From UTCFX2 sp002050125 (GTDB lineage: Bacteria > Chloroflexota > Anaerolineae > Anaerolineales > UBA4823), in contig JAOSJQ010000001.1 in assembly GCA_027494035.1 (NCBI GenBank), positions 124,001-188,000 of the forward strand: a DNA stretch of 64,000 nt, read 5' to 3'. Position numbers and translations under genes: made by a program. The notes under the pieces were generated by a model. The model was given only the letters and a program-made list of their open reading frames with translations. It had not been told where the DNA came from and ran no database searches. Below are positions 1-8,333 of this stretch, one piece after another. The first letter of the stretch is position 1, and every line of letters begins with the position of its first letter.

Positions 1-465
1 GGTCTGGCGCGCCTGATGGGCGCGCTGCCTTTCGTCTTCTTTGTACCAGGCGATGGGAGCGTATTGCTGCAACCCTTGTGGGTGGAGGATCTGGTCACCT
101 GCCTGACCTGGTGTCTGGACGATCCAGAAACGATCAACCATGTTTACGATATCGGCGGCCCGGAGTATCTGTCGTTCAAGCAAATTGCCCACCTGGTGGC
201 TCAATCCGCAGGCATGAAACGACTGCTGATTAATTTCCCCTTCGCATACCTGCGCGGGTTGACGGTCTTTCTCGCGCATTTTCTGCCCAACCTGCCCGTT
301 TCGGTTTATTGGCTGGACTATATGGCGGTCAACCGCACCACCGCGCTGGATACCTTACCGCGCGTTTTCAATCTAATGCCTGCCCGCATGATCACGCACC
401 TGTCCTATTTACGGGACCAAAACTGGACCCTTTCATTCGGTCGCCGAATCGTTGAAAGAACCTGA
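1..465 (+). CDS. NDUFA9-like NAD(P)-dependent epimerase, C-terminal part
   Basis: The frame is open from the first base of the window, so this is the C-terminal part of a longer protein. It resembles the end of extended/atypical short-chain dehydrogenases of the NDUFA9 / NAD-dependent epimerase type: a substrate-side strand with 'QPLWVEDLV', then 'YDIGGPEYLSFKQIA', which in this family follows the Rossmann domain and precedes the C-terminal helices. The NAD-binding glycine motif would lie upstream and is not visible. The stop is two bases before the start of the next gene, so the three genes up to 2548 probably form one transcript. The substrate cannot be assigned; nucleoside-sugar or quinone-linked roles are both known in the family. 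Confidence 0.8.
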   Translation, partial: GLARLMGALPFVFFVPGDGSVLLQPLWVEDLVTCLTWCLDDPETINHVYDIGGPEYLSFKQIAHLVAQSAGMKRLLINFPFAYLRGLTVFLAHFLPNLPVSVYWLDYMAVNRTTALDTLPRVFNLMPARMITHLSYLRDQNWTLSFGRRIVERT

Positions 466-467
466 CC

Positions 468-1433
468 ATGGCGAACATCGTCCTGCGCATCATCGAAACC
501 CCACAAGAGCTTGCTGACGTTGAGCTTCTGCAGCGCGCGATCTGGCTCGATTCGGATATCGAGGTAATTCCAGTCCACCTGCTGCTGGCTTCGGTGCGCA
601 ACGGCGGTCTGATCATCGGCGCTTATGAACCCACGCCGCAACCTGGTTCGCCTAAAACTGAAGCTGCTGAGCCTGCTAAAATTCCTCAACCGCCCCAAGC
701 AGCTAAAACAGCAACCCCGATTGGTTTCGTGTTCAGTTTTCCGGGAGTTTACGACACGGCAGACGGCTTGCGCATCAAGCATCACTCGCACAATCTTGGC
801 GTTCTTCCCTCACATGAAGACCGCGGGGTTGGTTTTTTGTTGAAGCGCGCTCAATGGCAAATGGTGCGTCGCCAGGGAATAGACCGAATTACCTGGACTT
901 ATGATCCGCTGCTCAGCCGCAATGCTCACCTCAACATCTCCCGCCTGGGAGCGGTGTGCGACACCTATTTTCCGAATTTTTACGGAGAGTTGCGCGATGG
1001 GTTGAATGTCGGCTTCCCTTCGGATCGGTTTCAGGTGGACTGGTGGATCGCCTCCAAAAGGGTAGCCCGACGGCTGAGCAAGCGACCGCGTTTAAAGCTC
1101 GATTTGGCGCATTACCTGGCAGCCGACACCCCGATTCTCAACCCATCTAAAATCGAGGCGGACGGACTGCCGCACCCGCATGATCAACCGGCTGCTGATG
1201 TCGTTGCCAACATACAGCAGGATCAATGCCCACTCTTGCTGCTTGAAATCCCGTCCGATTTCGCGGCGCTTAAAGCAGTCGATCCAGACCTAGCTTTAAA
1301 ATGGCGGCTGCATTCCCGAGCGCTCTTTCTGGCGCTATTCGAGCTTGGCTACCTTGTCACCGACTTTATTCACCTGAAAGGCGCCTTTCCACGCAGTTTT
1401 TACGTTTTGAGTCACGGAGATAGCACACTATGA
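468..1433 (+). CDS. COG3375-type GNAT-related acetyltransferase
   Basis: Predicted acetyltransferase of the GNAT-related COG3375 family (321 aa). The N-terminus ('IVLRIIETPQELADVELLQRAIWLDSD') and the central block with 'HSHNLGVLPSHEDRGVGFLLKRAQW' are the acetyl-CoA-binding part; the later 'ITWTYDPLLSRNAHLNISRLGA' segment is typical of the family. Residues about 50-80 are a proline/alanine/lysine-rich insert between strands, probably a disordered loop. The gene overlaps the following enolase-superfamily gene by four bases (ATGA), indicating translational coupling. COG3375 proteins are often found beside MenC/N-acylamino-acid racemase genes, so a role in N-acylation of amino acids is plausible but inferred. 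Confidence 0.8.
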   Translation: MANIVLRIIETPQELADVELLQRAIWLDSDIEVIPVHLLLASVRNGGLIIGAYEPTPQPGSPKTEAAEPAKIPQPPQAAKTATPIGFVFSFPGVYDTADGLRIKHHSHNLGVLPSHEDRGVGFLLKRAQWQMVRRQGIDRITWTYDPLLSRNAHLNISRLGAVCDTYFPNFYGELRDGLNVGFPSDRFQVDWWIASKRVARRLSKRPRLKLDLAHYLAADTPILNPSKIEADGLPHPHDQPAADVVANIQQDQCPLLLLEIPSDFAALKAVDPDLALKWRLHSRALFLALFELGYLVTDFIHLKGAFPRSFYVLSHGDSTL

Positions 1434-2548
1434 TCATTGACACTGTTACGCTTTATCACGTCCGCATGCCCTTGCGCAATCCTTTTGAAACCTCATTTGG
1501 CAGGATCGATACCCGAGATTGCCTGCTGATTGAAATTCAATCCGAAGGGCTGACCGGTTATGGGGAGTGCGTAGCCGATCGCGATCCGGGTTACTCCTAC
1601 GAGACCGCCCAGACCGCCTGGCATATCCTCAGCGATTTCATCCTCCCAGGTTTGATCGGCAGCGCTGTCGCAGATCCAGCAGACTTGCAGCTCCGCATGG
1701 CTGGGGTGCGTGGACATCAGATGGCTAAAGCGGGTTTGGAAATGGCGGTTTGGGATTTACTGGGTAAGCGCCAGGGTCTCTCGCTGCAAAAATTATTGGG
1801 CGGCGTACAGCCGCGGGTGGATGTAGGCGTCTCGGTAGGGCTGCAGGAAACGCCGGAGGCGCTCCTCCAGGTGGTGGAAGGCTATCTGGATCAGGGCTAT
1901 CGCCGCATCAAGATTAAGATCAAGCCGGGAAGAGACGTGAACGACACCCGGATCGTCCGGCAGCATTACCCCGAGTTGCGGCTGCAGGTAGACGCGAACT
2001 CCGCGTACCGCCTTGAAACAGCCAGCAGCTTACTCCCATTGGACGATCTGAATTTGCTCTTGATCGAGCAGCCCCTGGCTGAGGACGACCTTTGGGATCA
2101 CAGCCAGCTCCAGCGCCAGTTCAAAACGCCGCTCTGCCTGGACGAGAGCATCCTTTCAGCCCGTCATGCCCGGCAGGCAATCGAAATGGGGGCTTGCCGG
2201 ATTATCAATATCAAGACCGGGCGCGTGGGCGGGCTGCGCGAAGCGCTGCTCATCCATAACCTTTGCCAATCGCTCAATATTCCGGTTTGGTGTGGAGGGA
2301 TGCTGGAAACAGGCGTCGGGCGCGCGGCAAACCTGGCGGTGGCGTCGTTACCGGGGTTCACCTTGCCCGGCGATATTTCCGCCACGGAGCGCTATTACCA
2401 ACAAGACATCACTGAAGAGCGTTTCGACTTGAACGAGGACAGCACGATTGACGTCCCGCAGGCGCCTGGTTTGGGCGTTCAAATCGAGCCGCAGGCGTTG
2501 AAACGCTTCACGCTTCGCAGTGAAAAGTTTTCAACCAGAGCAGCTTAG
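1430..2548 (+). CDS. menC: o-succinylbenzoate synthase / N-acylamino acid racemase
   Basis: Enolase-superfamily enzyme of the MenC/NSAR branch, 372 aa. The catalytic set is complete: the KxK motif with K161 and K163 on the second barrel strand, metal ligands D188, E213 ('IEQPLAEDD') and D238 ('LDES'), and the opposing K262 ('NIKTGRVGG'). The N-terminal capping domain covers about residues 1-125. The family makes o-succinylbenzoate for menaquinone synthesis or racemises N-acylamino acids; sequence alone does not decide. No other men gene lies nearby, while the coupled upstream gene is an acetyltransferase, which favours the N-acylamino-acid reading. The gene is convergent with malQ with 30 bases between. 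Confidence 0.88.
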   Translation: MIIDTVTLYHVRMPLRNPFETSFGRIDTRDCLLIEIQSEGLTGYGECVADRDPGYSYETAQTAWHILSDFILPGLIGSAVADPADLQLRMAGVRGHQMAKAGLEMAVWDLLGKRQGLSLQKLLGGVQPRVDVGVSVGLQETPEALLQVVEGYLDQGYRRIKIKIKPGRDVNDTRIVRQHYPELRLQVDANSAYRLETASSLLPLDDLNLLLIEQPLAEDDLWDHSQLQRQFKTPLCLDESILSARHARQAIEMGACRIINIKTGRVGGLREALLIHNLCQSLNIPVWCGGMLETGVGRAANLAVASLPGFTLPGDISATERYYQQDITEERFDLNEDSTIDVPQAPGLGVQIEPQALKRFTLRSEKFSTRAA

Positions 2549-2578
2549 AAGATCTCTAGGTTCTGCCAGACGCGTCGC

Positions 2579-4108
2579 TCAGCCGGTCTCGGCATCGTAC
2601 ATTTGTTGCCGGCTGAGGCTGGTCCGGTCATAAACGTAATTGATTTCCGCGATGCGCCGCGCGAGATCATCGGAAAGATCGTGCTCTTGCAGCCGCCACG
2701 CCCAGTTACCGCTTGGGTTTCCAGGATAATTCATGCGGGCAGAATTTCCCAAACCCAGGAAGTCCTGCATCGGCGCGAGCGCAAATCTGGCGACCGAAGC
2801 CCAGCAGGCGCGAATTAAATCCCACGCTACCTGGCTGCCATCCCGATTTAGGTAGCGCCGGTAAAAATTCTTCTCCTCTTCCGGAACGCGTTCATACCAG
2901 CCGCGGGCAGTATCGTTGTCGTGGGTGCCGGTGTAAACCACACAATGTGCGGGATAATTATGCGGCAGAAATTGATCTTTGGGATCTGAAGCAAACGCAA
3001 ACTGGAGGATTTTCATCCCAGGCAAACCAAAGGTTTCCCGCAGCGTGATTACATCGGGGGTAATCACACCCAAATCCTCGGCGATGAGCGGCAAATCACT
3101 CAGGGCAGTTTTAAGGGTACGGAAAAAATCCATCCCAGGCGCTTTAACCCAGCGTCCTTTTTCGGCAGTTTTTGCCCGTCCGGGCACTTCCCAATATCCA
3201 ACGAACCCTCTGAAATGATCCAATCGGATCAAGTCCACCAGGTTCAGCGTCGAACGCACGCGCTCGATCCACCACTGGTAGCCGCTGGACTTGTGAGCGC
3301 GCCAGCGGTATAAGGGATTCCCCCACAATTGACCGGTTGACGAGAAATAATCCGGCGGGACCCCAGCCTGGAATTTGGGTCGTTTCAAATGATCCAGGTA
3401 AAAAAGTTCTTGATGCGACCAGACATCCGCGCTATCATGCGCCACGAAAATTGGCAGGTCCCCAATTAGAGCGATCTTGTGCAAATGGGCGTATTCGCGC
3501 AGTTTGATCCACTGATCGAAGAACAGAAACTGCCAGAAACTGTGCCGCTCGATTGCGGCGGATAGCTCTCGGATGGCGCGCTGGAGTTCAATCGGGTCGC
3601 GGTCGCGCAGCGCTGCCTCCCAGTGGTTCCAGGCTGCCCCGTGATGAGCTTCTTTCAGCGCCATGAACAAGCTGAAGTCGTCCAACCAGCCCGCCTGATC
3701 CCGGCAGAATTCAGCGAACCGGGTTTTAAGAACCTCGGACCTCGCCGCGCGGAAGCGATCATAGGCGCGCCCCAATATTTGCAGCTTCCATGCGATGACT
3801 AAGCCGTAATCCACCTTATCCGCTGGAAAGTGGGGGGTGTCAGCCAGATCCGCAGCAGTCAGCAGTTCCTGTTCCAAAAGCCTTTCGGGGCTGACCAAAT
3901 AGAAGTTACCCGCAAAAGCCGAAAAACATTGGTACGGCGAATCGCCATAACCGGTGGGTCCCAACGGCAAAACTTGCCAGAGACCGCAGTTGGAGTTTGC
4001 CAGAAAATCGATCCAACGGTACGCCTGCGGTCCAATATCGCCGATCCCGTATGAGCCTGGAAGGCTGGTCGGATGAAGCAAAACCCCGGCGCTGCGCTTA
4101 TACTTCAT
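2579..4108 (-). CDS. malQ: 4-alpha-glucanotransferase (amylomaltase)
   Basis: GH77 amylomaltase that transfers alpha-1,4-glucan segments in glycogen and maltodextrin metabolism. The frame is open to 4150, but the ATG at 4108 is chosen because it gives the usual family N-terminus (MKYKRSAGVLLHPTSLPG) and an 11-base overlap with the end of glgC. Counting from that Met (509 aa), the catalytic residues are the nucleophile D297 in 'LIRLDHFRG', acid/base E344 in 'LIAEDLGVI' and D397 in 'YTGTHDND'. These sit very close to the positions known for Thermus amylomaltase. It is the last gene of the glgA-glgC-malQ operon and should process linear glucans made or released there. Confidence 0.95.
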   Translation of the reverse strand: MKYKRSAGVLLHPTSLPGSYGIGDIGPQAYRWIDFLANSNCGLWQVLPLGPTGYGDSPYQCFSAFAGNFYLVSPERLLEQELLTAADLADTPHFPADKVDYGLVIAWKLQILGRAYDRFRAARSEVLKTRFAEFCRDQAGWLDDFSLFMALKEAHHGAAWNHWEAALRDRDPIELQRAIRELSAAIERHSFWQFLFFDQWIKLREYAHLHKIALIGDLPIFVAHDSADVWSHQELFYLDHLKRPKFQAGVPPDYFSSTGQLWGNPLYRWRAHKSSGYQWWIERVRSTLNLVDLIRLDHFRGFVGYWEVPGRAKTAEKGRWVKAPGMDFFRTLKTALSDLPLIAEDLGVITPDVITLRETFGLPGMKILQFAFASDPKDQFLPHNYPAHCVVYTGTHDNDTARGWYERVPEEEKNFYRRYLNRDGSQVAWDLIRACWASVARFALAPMQDFLGLGNSARMNYPGNPSGNWAWRLQEHDLSDDLARRIAEINYVYDRTSLSRQQMYDAETG

Positions 4109-5363
4109 GCGCCAGTCTCTTGGTTTGGATAAAGTCACTGCTTCGTACAAGTTTTAGATCTGGATAATCCGTTTCGATCACATCGGGGCCAATCACGGCT
4201 CCGGGTTCGACCACCATATCTGGCGCGATAATGGCATGTTTGCCAATGATCGGGATCCGCAGCGGTTGCTGCGATTCTATGCCCCCCACGTGCGCCCCAT
4301 GGCGGATTCGAGCCTTTTTATCGATAATCGTTCGTTCAACCAGCGCATTTTCCTCGATGACCGCATCGGTCAGTACCACCGATTCCCGCACCACCGCTCC
4401 AGCCGCCACCTGCACACCCGGCGAGAGGATGCTTCGCTCGATGCGCGCGCCGCTGGCGATCTGACACCCATCCGTGATCAGACTATCAACTATCGTTGCG
4501 CCCGATTCGATCCAAACTGGCGGGCGTTCCTCGGTGCGGGTGTGAATCACCCAGGAGCGGTCGTTCAGATCGATCGGGGGCGGAGTGACCAGTAAGTCCA
4601 TGTGCGCTTGCCAGTACGAATCCACCGTTCCAACATCGACCCAATAGCCGCTGAACGGATAAGCATAGACCTTTTTGCCTTCATTCACCAGCCTAGGCAG
4701 GATGTCCTTTCCAAAATCATGACTGGACTCGGTCAATAAATGATCGTCCCAGAGGACCCGGTCCAGAATCGATGTATTGAAAAGATAAACCCCCATATTC
4801 GCCTGGTTCGATGGCGGCTGCGCTGGCTTCTCGACAAACGAAGTGACCCGATTATTCTCATCAAATCCCAGGATGCCAAATCGCGAGGCTTCTTCAGGCT
4901 TCACTGTGATCGTGGCGATAGTCAAATCAGCCTGACGCTCTTCATGAAAATCGATCATTTTCCGGTAATTCATTTTGTAGATATGGTCGCCAGAAAGGAT
5001 CAGCACGTGATCGGGGTAATTGCGTTTGATGAACAAGAAATTCTGCTGCACAGCATCGGCGGTCCCGAGGTACCAGTTCGAGCTGCCGCGCGCCTGATAG
5101 GGCATGTGAACGCTTACGCCGCCGGTAAAGTTGCGGTCGAGGTCCCAGGGAACTCCAGCGCCAATATGTTCGATCAAAGAATGGGGACGATATTGCGCCA
5201 GGATCAACACGTCGAATAAGTCTGAGTTCACACAGTTCGAAAGCGTGAAATCGAGGATGCGGTATTTTCCAGCAAAAGGCACAGCCGGTTTGGTGCGTTT
5301 GGCGGTCAGCACCCCCAGGCGCGAGCCTTCGCCGCCGGCAAGTATCACAGTACGCGTTTTCAT
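4098..5363 (-). CDS. glgC: Glucose-1-phosphate adenylyltransferase
   Basis: ADP-glucose pyrophosphorylase, 421 aa, the committed step to glycogen. The N-terminal nucleotidyltransferase domain starts with 'GGEGSRLGVLTAKRTKPAVP' at residues 10-29 (G-rich loop plus the activator-region Lys), followed by 'LSGDHIYKMNY' with the metal-binding Asp and 'SGYWVDVGTVDSYWQAH' for sugar-phosphate binding. The C-terminal third is a left-handed beta-helix of hexapeptide repeats. A strong ribosome site (AAGGAGG) lies 7 bases before the ATG. The gene sits in an operon after glgA and an AHSA1-PDZ-DinB protein and overlaps malQ. Confidence 0.96.
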   Translation of the reverse strand: MKTRTVILAGGEGSRLGVLTAKRTKPAVPFAGKYRILDFTLSNCVNSDLFDVLILAQYRPHSLIEHIGAGVPWDLDRNFTGGVSVHMPYQARGSSNWYLGTADAVQQNFLFIKRNYPDHVLILSGDHIYKMNYRKMIDFHEERQADLTIATITVKPEEASRFGILGFDENNRVTSFVEKPAQPPSNQANMGVYLFNTSILDRVLWDDHLLTESSHDFGKDILPRLVNEGKKVYAYPFSGYWVDVGTVDSYWQAHMDLLVTPPPIDLNDRSWVIHTRTEERPPVWIESGATIVDSLITDGCQIASGARIERSILSPGVQVAAGAVVRESVVLTDAVIEENALVERTIIDKKARIRHGAHVGGIESQQPLRIPIIGKHAIIAPDMVVEPGAVIGPDVIETDYPDLKLVRSSDFIQTKRLAHEV

Positions 5364-5418
5364 AACAACCTCCTTCTACGAACAAACAAACCGTTAACGA
5401 GTGATCGTTTTCATGCGT

Positions 5419-6696
5419 TTAATTCAACTTTGGTACGTCAGATATCCGCGCCTCTTTGAAAGGCTCAGGGGACTCAGTATCTGCCGATGCGCCCTTTTCC
5501 AGAGCGACCTTCATTAAGTGCAGGTGTTCCTGGTAATGAAGCGGCGGGTTCTGCAACAGCTCCAACGCCAACCGCAAGTAGCTCCGGCGCCGTTTGAGCA
5601 GTTCCGGCGGCAGCTCGGCGACTATGGCAACTGTCTCTGCCTGGCTGCGTTTCAATTCAGCGCGCAAGCTCGGCAGGTCAGGAAACGCGGCAATCACCGC
5701 GCGGATGCGAGCCGGTTGATTGGAATGGAGTGTAAAATCGGCTTCCTGGCTTTCGAACAGGCGCGTCACCCAGCTTTGAATCTCACGCTCAGTGGCAATT
5801 AAATGTCCCAGCGTCTCACGGATGCTCCAGTTGGCGGGTGAACTGCGCGCATTCATTTGATCGGACCTGACACCGCGCAGCACGTCATCCAATTGAGCCT
5901 CTAACCCATCGTATACCTCGCGCACAGCCTTTGACAATTCTTCCAAACTGCCCGGAATGTTTGGCAACGGCCGCGGCGAAAGCTCACACCTGGACTGCAA
6001 TTTCTCTCCGTTCCGGTAATAGATTATTTTAACCTTGTTCCCGGCGCGAAACTGGTTCAAAATCAAGTTCAGCTCGTGCACCGTAGCGACTTTCTGACCG
6101 CTCAACTTCACAATATAATCCCCAGTCTGCAAACCAGCCTTATCGGCGCACATGCCATCCATCGTCCCTAATATCAGCAAGCCTGCCTTGGGCGGGAAGC
6201 CCATTGCGGAGGCTTCGTCTACATTTAGAGCCTGCAAGGAAGTAAAGCCAAGCATCGGTCTGTGGAAATAACGAAGATCCTCGCCCGTCTCCAGGACGGA
6301 TTTCAGGTTTTCCAGCCCAAGCGTCCAGCCCCTTTTTATCGCCCGGTGAGTCTGCTTCCAGTTATCACCTGGACCGATCTCAAAATGGGTCAAGCTCACC
6401 GAGGTCTGCTTACCCAAGGGTTTGAAAACCACCTTAACTTTGGTTTCGCCGGGCTCACCGCGGCCATGCCAGCTAAACACAATCCGGTCGCCGGGGATCA
6501 GGTCAACGAACTCACCGCTGGCGTAGTAGCTGTTCTCCCACCACAAATAATAGCGCCCGCCTTTGCGAACGTCCGCCTGAGCGGCGCGGCAGAGCCATTC
6601 GCTAAACCCCGCCGCATGGCTAAACGCGCTGAAAACCTCATTCAACGGCGCCTGGATGGTCTGCTTGAATTTCAACTGGTTCGTCTTTCCCGCCAT
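5419..6696 (-). CDS. AHSA1/SRPBCC - PDZ - DinB three-domain protein
   Basis: Multidomain protein of 425 aa with no signal peptide or membrane segment, so probably cytoplasmic. Residues 10-137 form an AHSA1-type SRPBCC fold (N-terminal 'FKQTIQAPLNEVFSAFS', then a Trp-rich core and an amphipathic C-terminal helix). Residues 148-240 are a PDZ domain ('DKAGLQTGDYIVKLSGQKV'). Residues 255-400 are a DinB/DUF664-like four-helix bundle with H298 ('LGHLIATE') and the H387/H391/H393 cluster, which could bind a divalent metal. A good ribosome site (AGGAGT) precedes the ATG. It lies between glgA and glgC with short gaps, so it is co-transcribed with glycogen genes. Its function is unknown; a scaffold or chaperone-like role is only a guess. 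Confidence 0.82.
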   Translation of the reverse strand: MAGKTNQLKFKQTIQAPLNEVFSAFSHAAGFSEWLCRAAQADVRKGGRYYLWWENSYYASGEFVDLIPGDRIVFSWHGRGEPGETKVKVVFKPLGKQTSVSLTHFEIGPGDNWKQTHRAIKRGWTLGLENLKSVLETGEDLRYFHRPMLGFTSLQALNVDEASAMGFPPKAGLLILGTMDGMCADKAGLQTGDYIVKLSGQKVATVHELNLILNQFRAGNKVKIIYYRNGEKLQSRCELSPRPLPNIPGSLEELSKAVREVYDGLEAQLDDVLRGVRSDQMNARSSPANWSIRETLGHLIATEREIQSWVTRLFESQEADFTLHSNQPARIRAVIAAFPDLPSLRAELKRSQAETVAIVAELPPELLKRRRSYLRLALELLQNPPLHYQEHLHLMKVALEKGASADTESPEPFKEARISDVPKLN

Positions 6697-6730
6697 TCGA
6701 ATACTCCTAAAAAATCAACCGTAAATAAGT

Positions 6731-8209
6731 TTACGCGCCTTCAGGATTCTTGGAGAATTCGCGCATCACATCCGCATATAGCTTTTTATATTGATCCGCA
6801 GAGCGATCCCATGAAAAATCCTGCGCCATGCCGCGTAATTGCAGTTCCCTCCAGGATTGCTTGTCCCGATGCGTTTTGAGCGCTCGAATCATACCTCCGA
6901 GCAGCGATTGCGGCGTAGCTTCCTCGAAGAGAAATCCCGTGCTTTCCCTGGTTTGATCATAATCAAAGATCGTGTCCCTAAGCCCGCCGGTGCTGCGCCC
7001 AAGCGGCACGCACCCATAACGCATTGCAATCATCTGGGTCAGACCACAGGGCCCATAGCGCGAAGGAATGATGATCACATCCGCGCCGCCATAGATCATC
7101 CGGCTCAAGCGGACATCAAAGCGTGTCACCACCCGGACCCGGGTGGGAAATTCAGATTCCAATTGCCGCGCCCGCGCCTCAATTTCAGCGTCTCCGGCGC
7201 CCAAGATGACCATCTGCCAGTCAAAAGCGGGCTTTTGCTTAAGGAGCGATAAGCCGGTCAGCGCTTCGGGGAGCAGATCCATCCCCTTTTGATAATCCAT
7301 ACGATTGACCATGCCCATTATCGCCGCGTCCGCATGGATCGGCAAGCCAACCTCGGCTTGTAAATGTTCTCGATTTGCTTTACGATCGGCTAATGTTTCG
7401 GATGAATAGTTTTTCTCCAGGCAAGAGTCGTTCAGTGGATCCCAGCGCTCTAGGTCTAAGCCGTTCAGAATTCCCGAAATTGAGTCTGCCCGGGCTCTCA
7501 AGAACTCATCCAGTCCTGAACCGTACTCGGGGGTCAAAATCTCGCGCGCATAGCTGGGGGAAACCGCGACAATTCGATCAGCCGCCAGAATGCCCAACGG
7601 CAGCGGCAAGGTTTGCGTCCATTTCGGGAGCAGGGCATGCCTGCCCGGACTTAACCCAAAAGCCTTAAGCAGGGCGCTCGACCCATTCCCCAAATAAGGG
7701 AGATTATGTATTCCGAGAACCGACGCGGTACTGGCGAAGAACGGGTCTGTCGCCCGGAGTTGTTTCAGCGCATACACCGCCAACGCGGTGTGCCAGTCGT
7801 TTGCGTGCAAAATATCCGGCTGCCAATCCAGTTCGCGCGCCAGGCGCAGAGCCGCCAGCGAAAAGAAGGCATATTTCAAGCTATCCGCAAGCGGGTCGCT
7901 GCTGTAGACCGGGGCTGTGGGAGAGATCGGCGTTCCATCGATAAAATAAACGGTCAGCCCCGCCCATTCGAGGGAAAAAACCTTGACAATGATTTCCTTT
8001 TTCTTATACGGAAGGGAAAATTCACAAACGAAATGGAGCGGCAGCCCTTGCTTCTTGATGACTCCATGCAAAGGCAGGACGAGGCGCACGTCAATCGACA
8101 CCCGTCGCAACGCCGGTGGAAGCGAGCCGGCAACATCGCCCAGCCCGCCAATCTTCACAAACGGCTCTGCTTCCGCAGCCAGGAACAGCGCTTTCAATGA
8201 TCTACTCAT
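6731..8209 (-). CDS. glgA: Glycogen synthase (ADP-glucose type)
   Basis: GT5 glycogen/starch synthase, 492 aa, extending alpha-1,4-glucans from ADP-glucose supplied by GlgC. The sugar-nucleotide motif 'KIGGLGDVAGSLPPAL' is at residues 19-34. The C-terminal GT-B half carries 'GMVNRMDYQKGMDLL' and the 'PSRYGPCGLTQMIAMRYG' block with the catalytic-site Glu replaced by the usual PxGLTQ pattern. It is the first gene of the minus-strand glycogen operon and diverges from the GH57 gene. No ribosome site is visible. A TATAAT hexamer lies only five bases before the ATG, so the transcript may be leaderless. Confidence 0.95.
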   Translation of the reverse strand: MSRSLKALFLAAEAEPFVKIGGLGDVAGSLPPALRRVSIDVRLVLPLHGVIKKQGLPLHFVCEFSLPYKKKEIIVKVFSLEWAGLTVYFIDGTPISPTAPVYSSDPLADSLKYAFFSLAALRLARELDWQPDILHANDWHTALAVYALKQLRATDPFFASTASVLGIHNLPYLGNGSSALLKAFGLSPGRHALLPKWTQTLPLPLGILAADRIVAVSPSYAREILTPEYGSGLDEFLRARADSISGILNGLDLERWDPLNDSCLEKNYSSETLADRKANREHLQAEVGLPIHADAAIMGMVNRMDYQKGMDLLPEALTGLSLLKQKPAFDWQMVILGAGDAEIEARARQLESEFPTRVRVVTRFDVRLSRMIYGGADVIIIPSRYGPCGLTQMIAMRYGCVPLGRSTGGLRDTIFDYDQTRESTGFLFEEATPQSLLGGMIRALKTHRDKQSWRELQLRGMAQDFSWDRSADQYKKLYADVMREFSKNPEGA

Positions 8210-8214
8210 GAATA

Positions 8215-8220
8215 ATTATA
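8215..8220 (-). promoter_or_regulatory. -10 element for glgA, possibly leaderless start
   Basis: On the minus strand a perfect TATAAT is followed by five bases (tattc) and then the glgA ATG. A start about seven bases after the hexamer falls on the ATG itself, and there is no Shine-Dalgarno sequence. No good -35 is seen at the usual spacing. Confidence 0.4.
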
Positions 8221-8267
8221 TTCTAATCGAACTCTCAAGATTGATAGTACGAATGTACCGTATCCAG

Positions 8268-8296
8268 TTGTCTGCTGGCGTGTTTCAGGATACAAT
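8268..8296 (+). promoter_or_regulatory. Sigma70-type promoter for the GH57 gene
   Basis: TTGTCT and TACAAT are separated by 17 bases. The -10 ends 38 bases before the GH57 start codon, which gives a short leader. The element lies in the divergent region between glgA and the GH57 gene. Confidence 0.5.
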
Positions 8297-8333
8297 ACTC
8301 CTCGAAACTACTTAACAGAATGCACCAAGCAGA

